A stretch of DNA of 5,608 bases from Acholeplasmatales bacterium (GCA_017388605.1 JAFPIE010000162.1:1-5608); one strand, 5' to 3'; positions 1-5,602 are shown, counted from the stretch's first letter. Notes: generated from the sequence alone by a model not told the origin. Made by a program: numbers and translations.

Positions 1-353
1 CAATAACATATGAATCTATTAATCAAATTATTAAAAAAAAATTCAAATCATATCCATTATTAAATGATAGTCATAATTTAATATACATAAAGAAAAGGTG
101 TTCAGGATTCGAATTAGAGTTATCTCCTAATGATATATTGAGTGATCCTGAATGTATGATGGATGATACTGTAGATAGGTGTCCTAATAAAGAAGCTTTT
201 TTAACAAATTTAAGTTATACTTCTATCCCAATTGCTAAAAGAATAATAAAATTAATTATAAATAACTATGGCAATATGTGGATTCAAAGTGATGAAGCTG
301 ATGATTGGTTTGGAACTGCACAAGAATTTTTAGATAATTATAACGGAATTTAA
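1..353 (+). CDS. 3' part of an unrecognised protein gene, cut by the window edge
   Basis: The reading frame beginning at base 3 has no stop until TAA at 351-353, giving at least 116 residues. Starting it at the TTG at 138 would be artificial, because the frame is open for 45 codons before that and no Shine-Dalgarno sequence precedes 138. The true start lies outside the window. The product is rich in Asn, Ile, Lys and Asp. It has a basic stretch early (about residues 11-33), two acidic patches (for example MMDDTVD and SDEADDW) and a likely helix with IAKRIIKLIINN. I see no signal peptide, clear membrane segment or known motif, and I do not recognise the family. GC content counted over 1-350 is about 25%, against about 40% in sampled parts of serA and serC, although the N-terminal half of the GGDEF gene is equally AT-rich. 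It is the only plus-strand gene, converging on the tRNA-Ser unit, and a terminator overlaps its stop codon. Confidence 0.6.
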   Translation, partial: ITYESINQIIKKKFKSYPLLNDSHNLIYIKKRCSGFELELSPNDILSDPECMMDDTVDRCPNKEAFLTNLSYTSIPIAKRIIKLIINNYGNMWIQSDEADDWFGTAQEFLDNYNGI

Positions 354-380
354 AAGGTATCATGTATGATACTTTTTTTT
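352..380 (+). terminator. Rho-independent terminator of the unknown plus-strand gene
   Basis: The arms at 352-362 (aaaaggtatca) and 367-377 pair over 11 bp with one G-T wobble around a tgta loop. The 3' arm runs into eight consecutive Ts at 373-380. The 5' arm starts inside the stop codon of the upstream gene, so it fits that gene's terminator. The A-rich 5' arm gives some U-run on the other strand, so it might act in both directions. Confidence 0.75.
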
Positions 381-540
381 CTGATTAAAATCAATTTTGC
401 CAATGCCGTTGGCAAATTTGATAAGTCCTTATATGTTTCATAATTTTTTCATTCTAGCAAGGTTTCTAGGAGATAATCCTATAAATTAAGTTTATTTTCA
501 AATTTATATTGTTATAATTTGTTATAAATATGATTTTGCT
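381..540. other. Gene-free AT-rich spacer
   Basis: No convincing reading frame lies between the plus-strand gene's terminator and the tRNA terminator. The longest ATG frames are under 20 codons and lack ribosome binding sites. The stretch holds the GC-rich palindrome at 392-420, a weak 5-bp hairpin at 467-481 (tagga/tccta) and a tandem pair of ttgttataa at 509-517 and 519-527. I assign no function to these. I found no copy of the tRNA-Ser 3' end here that would mark a second attachment site. Confidence 0.5.
392..420. repeat. GC-rich inverted repeat of unknown role
   Basis: The arms tttgccaa (396-403) and ttggcaaa (409-416) pair perfectly around a tgccg loop. After one T-T mismatch the pairing continues with caa/ttg at 392-394 and 418-420. 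No T-run follows on the plus strand and only a poor one on the minus strand, so it does not look like an ordinary intrinsic terminator. It could be a protein-binding palindrome or a leftover of a mobile repeat; the sequence does not decide. Confidence 0.55.
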
Positions 541-572
541 TAAAAAATAAAAGGTATCAATTACGATACCTT
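541..572 (-). terminator. Rho-independent terminator of tRNA-Ser
   Basis: On the minus strand the arms AAGGTATC and GATACCTT (565-572 and 551-558) form an 8-bp stem with a six-base loop. It is followed by TTATTTTTTA (541-550). It begins 14 bases past the tRNA CCA end, the normal place for a tRNA terminator. Its plus-strand arm taaaaggtatca (548-559) is identical to 351-362 of the terminator of the unknown gene. Confidence 0.75.
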
Positions 573-585
573 ATCATTTTCAAGT

Positions 586-675
586 TGGCGGAGCAAGAGG
601 GATTTGAACCCCCGCTGGCTATGAACCACTCCCGGCTTTCGAAACCGGTCCCTTCAGCCTCTTGGGTATTGCTCC
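586..675 (-). tRNA. tRNA-Ser, anticodon CGA
   Basis: Read on the minus strand, the 90-nt gene starts GGAGCAA and ends TTGCTCC-G-CCA, a perfect 7-bp acceptor stem with the G discriminator usual for serine tRNAs and an encoded CCA. The anticodon stem CCGGT/GCCGG encloses the loop TTCGAAA, giving anticodon CGA, which reads the codon UCG. The T arm is GGGGG-TTCAAAT-CCCTC. Between anticodon and T arms lies a long variable arm (GAGTGG...CCAGC), marking a class II tRNA and supporting serine. It sits downstream of the GGDEF gene in the same orientation. No separate promoter is clear in the short gap, so it may be read from an unrecognised promoter inside that gene or by read-through and processing. 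Confidence 0.96.
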
Positions 676-683
676 ATAATTAA

Positions 684-707
684 AGCATTCTCTCTATCGA
701 GAATGCT
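684..707 (-). terminator. Hairpin at the end of the GGDEF gene, probable weak terminator
   Basis: The arms agcattctc (684-692) and gagaatgct (699-707) form a perfect 9-bp stem with a six-base loop. The 5' arm on the minus strand includes two bases of the GGDEF gene's TAG stop. What follows is TTTAATTAT, a poor U-tract, and the mature tRNA starts 8 bases past the stem. It may terminate only partly, letting transcription continue into the tRNA. Confidence 0.55.
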
Positions 708-2193
708 ATATTTCTCTTATAATACATGGCAAGCCTGTTTTTTTACTGTCATACATAGCTTTATCTGCCTCGCCAATGGCCTCATGAACTGCCATGCCAT
801 GTGGAAGTAAAACACCAGCACTAAAGCCATAACGATTTTTAAGAAGATTATGTGTTAAATACTCCGCTCTTGCTAAATCTAATTTAGCTAAAACATCCTC
901 TGGTAGACCTCTAGTTAAGATAACAAACTCATCTCCACCTAATCTTAATACAACATCATTCTCAAAATGCTTCATTAGAATATCTGCAAATATTTTAAGC
1001 TGCTTATCTCCAGCATCATGACCATAGGTATCATTAATTTTCTTGAAATCATTTAAATCAAGATATATAACTACATCTCCAGCCTCTAATGTTTTTTCTT
1101 CTATTTCAGATAAGAAGACTCTATTATAGCATCCAGTCAATGTATCATAATGATATTTAGCATTTAAGACATCTAATTTCTTTTCTAAAGAGAAATTTAA
1201 TATTTCAGTTAAAATTTCCGATGTTTTATTCTTTTGCGTATTTGTAAAATAAATAGATAAATTTTCAACATAGGATTCGTATATATCATGATATCTTGTT
1301 TTATCTATTCCTATATTCTCAATCAAATACTTATATAAAACAAGTCTTTCGTTAACATTCATATTATACGTCGTTATATGAGAAATTTCATCAATAAATT
1401 CTTCTTTTTCAAAGAAATCTTTAAAGAAATCAAATAATGGAGTAAGTAAAATACCATAGTTTTCTCCAACATTGCCCCATTTTCTTAAAGAAGACAATAT
1501 TTCTTTAAATTGAATCGCTTTATTATTAATATCAAATTCTATTTGCTTGCTCAATAATACCTCACCATATAAAAGGTGAAGATCATAAAAATTCTTTAGC
1601 ATACCATAATATGGTAAAGAAATAGAATTCTCCATATATTCTGTTAGCTTTTCTTTTACATTATAATATTTTTTTAATTGACCTGAAGAGGCAAAAATAT
1701 CAAGCTCGTTAATCCAAATTTGGAATAGATTTTGCGATTTAATTTCATGATTCTTTATATAAATATCTGCCTCATCTATATAGGATACGGCTTGACTATA
1801 CATTTTATGTCTAAAGAATACCATTATGGCAAAGGAATAGGCACTACTTTTTTCTACACCTTCTTCGCTTAGCATTAAAATATGATTTGCATGCTTCAAC
1901 ACTTCAGCAAGGGAATCCACAAAATAAAAATAATAAATTTCTAATAAATCAAGCTTCCAATGATTAGGAATTGTTGATGCCTTTTCATAAATATTCTTTG
2001 TAACCCTATGAACACCCTCTAGTCTTTCGTAATCAATGGAATTCTTAAGAGAATGGATAGAAAAATCATAGAATAAATCAATAAGAGGGGAATCAACTAG
2101 AGATAATTCAAAAAAGCGAAGTACATTAAAGAAGTCTTCGTAAGTAATTGCCATATTTTGTTGTAACATAGCCTTTATTTCTTCTTTATCCAT
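706..2193 (-). CDS. Diguanylate cyclase with N-terminal helical (TPR-like) region and GGDEF domain
   Basis: This 495-residue protein would make the second messenger cyclic di-GMP from two GTP in the cytoplasm. Residues 1 to about 340 are all-helical by appearance, rich in aromatic and charged residues in a TPR-like pattern. They lack signal peptide or membrane segments, suggesting a cytoplasmic sensor or partner-binding region. A helical linker (about 325-346) leads into the GGDEF domain (about 347-495). That domain shows DTLTGCYNR (350-358), LDLNDFKKIND with metal-ligand D379, GHDAGD, the intact RLGGDEF signature (GGDEF at 419-423) and ADKAMYDSKKTG (476-487), so it should be active. The inhibitory I-site RxxD reads FEND (410-413): the arginine is replaced by Phe. 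No EAL or HD-GYP partner is present. The ATG start has an AGAGGT ribosome site (2202-2207) and its own promoter just upstream. The input signal is unknown. Confidence 0.93.
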   Translation of the reverse strand: MDKEEIKAMLQQNMAITYEDFFNVLRFFELSLVDSPLIDLFYDFSIHSLKNSIDYERLEGVHRVTKNIYEKASTIPNHWKLDLLEIYYFYFVDSLAEVLKHANHILMLSEEGVEKSSAYSFAIMVFFRHKMYSQAVSYIDEADIYIKNHEIKSQNLFQIWINELDIFASSGQLKKYYNVKEKLTEYMENSISLPYYGMLKNFYDLHLLYGEVLLSKQIEFDINNKAIQFKEILSSLRKWGNVGENYGILLTPLFDFFKDFFEKEEFIDEISHITTYNMNVNERLVLYKYLIENIGIDKTRYHDIYESYVENLSIYFTNTQKNKTSEILTEILNFSLEKKLDVLNAKYHYDTLTGCYNRVFLSEIEEKTLEAGDVVIYLDLNDFKKINDTYGHDAGDKQLKIFADILMKHFENDVVLRLGGDEFVILTRGLPEDVLAKLDLARAEYLTHNLLKNRYGFSAGVLLPHGMAVHEAIGEADKAMYDSKKTGLPCIIREI

Positions 2194-2214
2194 CGCTTTT
2201 TACCTCTTGTTTTA

Positions 2215-2243
2215 ATTATAAATTAAATTTAATACATTTTCAA
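2215..2243 (-). promoter_or_regulatory. Sigma-A-type promoter of the GGDEF gene
   Basis: On the minus strand TTGAAA (2238-2243) is followed after exactly 17 bases by a perfect TATAAT (2215-2220). Transcription would start near 2207-2209, leaving a leader of only about 15 nt that holds the AGAGGT ribosome site ahead of the ATG at 2193. The promoter lies past the serine operon terminator, so the cyclase should be expressed independently of the T-box. Confidence 0.8.
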
Positions 2244-2253
2244 GGTTTGAGAA

Positions 2254-2287
2254 AAGAATGAAATAGAGGGCGTTTATACGCCCTCTA
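2254..2287 (-). terminator. Strong terminator of the serC-serA operon
   Basis: The arms tagagggcgt (2264-2273) and acgccctcta (2278-2287) form a perfect 10-bp, GC-rich stem with a ttat loop. On the minus strand it is followed by TTTCATTCTTTTC. It starts 6 bases after the stop codon of the TIM-barrel gene, ending the three-gene operon. Confidence 0.85.
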
Positions 2288-2293
2288 AAGCTT

Positions 2294-3064
2294 TTATAAA
2301 TTCTTGAAATATGGTACAGAAATTCTTAAATCTGATGCTTGCTTAACCTCAAGGTTAACCCATGCATCATGCTTTATGGTCAATTCCTTAAATTTCTTTA
2401 AATCGATTGTACCCTCACCTAATGCCAAGTGACATTTCTTTCTATCCTTTCCATCATGGAAATGGAATTCCTGGAATTCTAATGGAATCTCTTCTAATAC
2501 AGATTGTACAATATCATAGCTTAGATGATCATGACCAATATCATAACAGAATTTAAATCCAGCATCATACATAGCCTTATACGTCTTTTTTGTATAGCTT
2601 GGAATGTTATCTGTATTTTCAATTACCATGCGAATACCATAGGTGTTACATATTTTTTCTGCGCGATGTAGATTTTCGATTAATCTTTTTATATATTCGT
2701 CGAATTCTTTTTCATAAATATAATTCTTTACGCCTGAAATCGTTACAACTGGGCCTGGACATAAATGAACATTCATAGATTCAATATAGCCACTACCAAG
2801 CTTGCAATATCTTTCAAGTAAAACTAAATAGGCATCTACTACCTCTGGATAGGAACCCAAATCAGCCTCATCATAGAAATGTAAAGTAGCCTTAATGCCA
2901 TATTTATCTAATAATGGCTTAACTGTTTTGGCTTCCATTTCCTTTCTGCAGTATCCGAAATTTAAGTTTAATTCAACAAAATCTAAACCAAGTTCCTTTG
3001 CAAGCTTAAGATTGTCTTCAATTGTATCATATTCGTAAAGCTGTGGCATTCCTAGTTTTATCAT
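2294..3064 (-). CDS. Sugar-phosphate isomerase/epimerase-like TIM-barrel protein (AP endonuclease 2 superfamily)
   Basis: The 256-residue product has the length and layout of the xylose-isomerase-like TIM-barrel family. That family includes sugar epimerases, hydroxypyruvate isomerase and the DNA repair enzyme endonuclease IV. Candidate metal or catalytic residues sit at the expected strand ends: H62 (ATLHF), H100 (NVHL), E149 (VIENTD), D175 and H178 (YDIGHDH), H201/H203 (FHFHDG) and E239 (NLEVK). A LGEGTIDLKKF segment (215-225) is typical of the family. No signal peptide is present, so it is cytoplasmic. Its ATG overlaps the serA stop by one base (TAATG) with only a weak ribosome site, so translation is probably coupled to serA. 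Expression with serC and serA under a T-box suggests a role near serine or hydroxypyruvate metabolism, but the substrate cannot be read from the sequence. It does not closely resemble E. coli hydroxypyruvate isomerase as I recall it. Confidence 0.85.
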   Translation of the reverse strand: MIKLGMPQLYEYDTIEDNLKLAKELGLDFVELNLNFGYCRKEMEAKTVKPLLDKYGIKATLHFYDEADLGSYPEVVDAYLVLLERYCKLGSGYIESMNVHLCPGPVVTISGVKNYIYEKEFDEYIKRLIENLHRAEKICNTYGIRMVIENTDNIPSYTKKTYKAMYDAGFKFCYDIGHDHLSYDIVQSVLEEIPLEFQEFHFHDGKDRKKCHLALGEGTIDLKKFKELTIKHDAWVNLEVKQASDLRISVPYFKNL

Positions 3065-4212
3065 TAGATCACTCTTACTCGGATAACTCCAGTTACACCA
3101 TCAAAAATCTTAGCATCAACTGGTTGATCCGTATCTAATACAGTATAAGCGTAATCGCCCTTAGACTGGCTTAATAATGTATTGATATTTGCGCCTGTAT
3201 CTGCAACAACCTTTGTGAAATGGTTGATTACACCAGGAACATTCTTATGTGCAATAGTAACACGGCTTGCACCATTCTTTACGCCTGCATTAACTGCTGG
3301 GTAGTTTACAGAATTCTTAATGTTACCATTCTCTAAGAAATCCTTTAATTCTGCAATTGCCATAATAGCACAATTGTCCTCAGCTTCCTCTGTAGATGCA
3401 CCTAAGTGAGGAAGAATAATTGTATTCTTGAAAGTAACAACCTTTGCATTAGCAAAATCTGTTACATACTTACGAACATTTCCAGCCTCAAGTGCAGCAC
3501 CTAAAGCATCCTCTTTTACTAATGTATCTCTTGAGAAGTTAAGAATAGCAACATTCTTCTTCATCTCTTGAATAACCTCTGCATTGATCATTCCCTTTGT
3601 AGAATCCATTGCAGGAACATGAATAGTTACGAAATCAGCATCACGTACTGCAGCCTTTAAATCGGTTGTATATTTAACCTTAGAATTTAGCTTTAATGCG
3701 TTTTGTGTAGATAGATATGGGTCATATCCAACAACCTTCATACCTAAATCAATTGCAGCATTAGCAACTAAAATACCAATCGCACCAAGACCGATTACTG
3801 CAATTGTCTTACCAAGGATTTCAGTACCAGCAAAATTCTTCTTTGCCTTTTCTGCAGTCTTACCAATGTTCTCGTCAGAAGCATTAGCCTTAACCCATTC
3901 TGCACCACCAATTAAATCACGGCTTGCAAGTAATAATGCAGCTAAAACTAATTCCTTTACTGCGTTTGCGTTAGCACCTGGTGTGTTAAATACAACAACA
4001 CCAGCCTCAGCATACTTATCAAGAGGAATATTATTAACACCAGCACCAGCTCTAGCAACAGCTAAAATGTTTGCTGGTAAATCCATGTCCTTCATTTCCT
4101 GAGAACGAACTAGAATAGAATCTGCAGCCTCAATAGTATCAACAGTACCATCAGCACCCTTAAGAGTATTTAAAGCTACCTTAGAAATATTATTTAAACA
4201 ATATGCCTTCAT
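3064..4212 (-). CDS. serA: D-3-phosphoglycerate dehydrogenase, short form with C-terminal ACT domain
   Basis: This 382-residue enzyme catalyses the first step of serine synthesis, NAD-dependent oxidation of 3-phosphoglycerate to 3-phosphohydroxypyruvate. The substrate-binding region carries RAGAGVNNI (54-62). The nucleotide-binding fold shows GLGAIG (141-146) with D164 (GYDP) as the likely NAD ribose ligand. R228 (NFSRDT) and H269 (LPHLGAST) match the catalytic Arg and His of D-2-hydroxyacid dehydrogenases. The usual DVFxxEP motif with the catalytic Glu is replaced by TDFANAKVV (251-259), a shortened form I recall from clostridial and Bacteroides relatives. A C-terminal ACT domain (about 315-382) suggests regulation by an amino acid, probably serine. 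The start is ATG at 4210-4212: a frame extension to TTG at 4233 would lie inside serC, whereas this ATG has a good GAGGAG site 10 bases upstream. It lies one base after the serC stop. Confidence 0.96.
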   Translation of the reverse strand: MKAYCLNNISKVALNTLKGADGTVDTIEAADSILVRSQEMKDMDLPANILAVARAGAGVNNIPLDKYAEAGVVVFNTPGANANAVKELVLAALLLASRDLIGGAEWVKANASDENIGKTAEKAKKNFAGTEILGKTIAVIGLGAIGILVANAAIDLGMKVVGYDPYLSTQNALKLNSKVKYTTDLKAAVRDADFVTIHVPAMDSTKGMINAEVIQEMKKNVAILNFSRDTLVKEDALGAALEAGNVRKYVTDFANAKVVTFKNTIILPHLGASTEEAEDNCAIMAIAELKDFLENGNIKNSVNYPAVNAGVKNGASRVTIAHKNVPGVINHFTKVVADTGANINTLLSQSKGDYAYTVLDTDQPVDAKIFDGVTGVIRVRVI

Positions 4213-4213
4213 C

Positions 4214-5326
4214 TTATAAATTCTCCTCTTCAAATTTCTTCATGAATTCAACTAATGCTTCAACACCAGCCTTTGGCATAGCGTTGTAGATAGATGCTCT
4301 CATACCACCAACAGATCTATGGCCCTTTAGGTTAACTAAGCCAGCCTTTGTAGCCTTTGCAACGAAATCAGCTTCCATTGCAGCCTTCTTTTCTGGGTCA
4401 GTAATTACTGCTGGGTTAACAATGAATGGAACATTCATCATAGAACGAGAAGCCTTCTCAACTGTTCCTAAGAATAGCTTAGAATTATCTAAGAAGTCAT
4501 AAAGAATAGCTGCCTTCTCCTGGTTCTTCTTTTGAATTCCTTCAAGACCACCATTAGCCTTTAACCACTTGAATACCTTACCGCAAATATAAATACCATA
4601 GCAGTTTGGAGTATTGAATAAGGAATTATTATCTACCTGAGTCTTATAGTTAAGCATTGTTGGAATATGCTTAGATTCTTCTTCATTTGGAATTAAATCC
4701 TCACGAATAATTGCGATTACTACACCTGCAGGTCCTACATTCTTCTGTACACCTGCATAAATCATACCATACTTTGTAACATCTACTGGCTCACTTAAGA
4801 AGCAAGAAGATTGGTCTGCAATTAGAGGTAAGCCCTTTGTATTTGGTAAAGTATGGAACTTAGTACCATAAATAGTATTGTTTTCACAAATATATACATA
4901 ATCCATATCATCTGTGATAGGAAGATCACTACAATCTGGAATATAGGAGAATGTCTTATCCTCAGAAGATGCAAGAGTAACCATTTCTCCTACAAATTTA
5001 GCTTCCTTAGAAGCCTTCTTAGCCCACTGACCAGTGATGATATAACCAGCCTTTTTCTTTCTCATGAAGTTCATAGGAATCTTAATGAATTCAAGAGAAG
5101 CACCACCCTGAAGGAATAGTACCTTATAATTTGCTGGAATATTTAATAAATCTCTTAAATCAGCTTCGGCCTCATCTATAATAGCCTGGAAAGGTTTTGA
5201 TCGATGGCTCATTTCCATTACGGACATACCTGTGCCCTTATAATCTAACATTTCTGCTGCTGCTTCTTTTAATACTTCTTCAGGTAGAACAGCTGGACCT
5301 GCTGAAAAGTTGTAAACTCTGCTCAT
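4214..5326 (-). CDS. serC: Phosphoserine aminotransferase
   Basis: The 370-residue product is close to the usual length of about 360. It converts 3-phosphohydroxypyruvate plus glutamate to O-phosphoserine and 2-oxoglutarate, and is a cytoplasmic PLP enzyme of the class V aminotransferase family. Visible signatures are YNFSAGPAVLP near the N-terminus (5-15), HRSKPF (41-46), LQGGAS (72-77), TGQW (98-101, the tryptophan that stacks on PLP), D171 in IADQSS, the PLP-binding K195 in AGVQKNVGPAG, and GHRSVGGMRAS (335-345) with substrate-phosphate ligands. It is first in the serC-serA-TIM-barrel operon. The ATG at 5326 has a GAGAG ribosome site 9 bases upstream (5336-5340). Expression should depend on the T-box leader. 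Many SerC enzymes also act in pyridoxal phosphate synthesis; nothing here shows whether this one does. Confidence 0.97.
   Translation of the reverse strand: MSRVYNFSAGPAVLPEEVLKEAAAEMLDYKGTGMSVMEMSHRSKPFQAIIDEAEADLRDLLNIPANYKVLFLQGGASLEFIKIPMNFMRKKKAGYIITGQWAKKASKEAKFVGEMVTLASSEDKTFSYIPDCSDLPITDDMDYVYICENNTIYGTKFHTLPNTKGLPLIADQSSCFLSEPVDVTKYGMIYAGVQKNVGPAGVVIAIIREDLIPNEEESKHIPTMLNYKTQVDNNSLFNTPNCYGIYICGKVFKWLKANGGLEGIQKKNQEKAAILYDFLDNSKLFLGTVEKASRSMMNVPFIVNPAVITDPEKKAAMEADFVAKATKAGLVNLKGHRSVGGMRASIYNAMPKAGVEALVEFMKKFEEENL
4223..4228 (-). promoter_or_regulatory. Ribosome binding site of serA, embedded in the end of serC
   Basis: The minus-strand GAGGAG forms two Glu codons near the serC C-terminus (EEENL) and lies 10 bases before the ATG at 4212. 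It settles the serA start at 4212 rather than the in-frame TTG at 4233, and it implies coupled translation of serC and serA. Confidence 0.8.
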
Positions 5327-5407
5327 TGTTCAAATCTCTCTTTCTTTTTTATTTTTTGTTTTTACTTTTCATGAGATATGGCATTTCTGTAATACCTTGA
5401 TATAAAT

Positions 5408-5442
5408 AAAAAATCCCTTACTGTGTTTTGCACAACAAGGGA
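5408..5442 (-). terminator. Leader terminator of the T-box
   Basis: On the minus strand TCCCTTGTTGTG (5431-5442) pairs over 12 bp, including two wobble pairs, with CACAGTAAGGGA (5414-5425) around CAAAA. Six Ts follow (5408-5413). The TCCCT at the start of the stem can pair instead with AGGG of the T-box motif, forming the antiterminator. The two structures are mutually exclusive, which is the switch. Confidence 0.9.
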
Positions 5443-5602
5443 CGAATAATCATATCCGCGGTACCACCCTAATTAGGCAACCTCACTCACGATTCTTTAA
5501 CGGTTATCAGCCGGAATTGATTAGATTCACCAAAGAGGTAGATTCAAAGGTAATTAATGTAAACTTACACCAAACGTTTACTCTCTTGGATTAATTAATC
5601 CT
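5408..5602 (-). promoter_or_regulatory. T-box riboswitch, probable serine specifier (UCU), upstream of serC
   Basis: The minus strand contains AGGGTGGTACCGCGG (5456-5470), an exact T-box antiterminator core. Upstream lies Stem I: a base helix of CCAAGAG (5583-5589) with CTCTTTGG (5530-5537), AGTA (5579-5582) on the 5' side of the specifier loop and GAA (5543-5545) on the 3' side. The triplet after GAA is TCT (5540-5542), followed by A, as expected for a specifier, and it encodes serine. That agrees with the serine genes downstream. A small hairpin, CGG-CTGATAA-CCG (about 5496-5508), is a candidate Stem III. Uncharged tRNA-Ser would stabilise the antiterminator and allow transcription of serC. 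A perfect 14-bp palindrome (5588-5601) stands at the 5' end. TATAAA at 5603-5608 could be the promoter -10 box, but the -35 region is off the window. Confidence 0.93.

Noticed and set aside
433..489. An 18-codon plus-strand ATG frame in the spacer.
   Set aside because: Too short, no ribosome site, no recognisable product.
509..527. Tandem ttgttataa repeats as a plus-strand promoter (TATAAT at 513-518).
   Set aside because: No matching -35 box at a proper distance, and transcription would run into the antisense of tRNA-Ser; AT-rich chance is more likely.
586..675. Reading the tRNA anticodon as TCG or TTC from the TTTCGAAA stretch.
   Set aside because: Placing the 7-base loop on the CCGGT/GCCGG stem gives TTCGAAA with U33 and anticodon CGA, and the long variable arm plus G discriminator fit serine only.
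716..750. TATTAT/TATAAG (716-724, minus) as a promoter for tRNA-Ser.
   Set aside because: No recognisable -35 box at 16-18 bp; the nearest candidate, GACAGT, is 20-23 bp away.
2590..2778. Plus-strand frame of 62 codons.
   Set aside because: It lies wholly inside the TIM-barrel gene on the other strand and its product has no sensible composition; a shadow.
3866..4102. Plus-strand frame of 78 codons.
   Set aside because: Antisense to the well-conserved serA; shadow of its codon bias.
4213..4233. A longer SerA start adding seven residues (MKRRIYK).
   Set aside because: It begins at a TTG inside serC with no ribosome site in place, while the ATG at 4212 has GAGGAG 10 bases upstream and matches the family N-terminus.
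4853..5400. Two plus-strand frames of 88 and 67 codons, the second Leu/Phe-rich like a membrane peptide.
   Set aside because: The first is antisense to serC. The second spans the serC start and its A-rich leader, and its Leu runs come from complementing Lys, Glu and Ala codons and A-rich leader; neither has a credible ribosome site or promoter.
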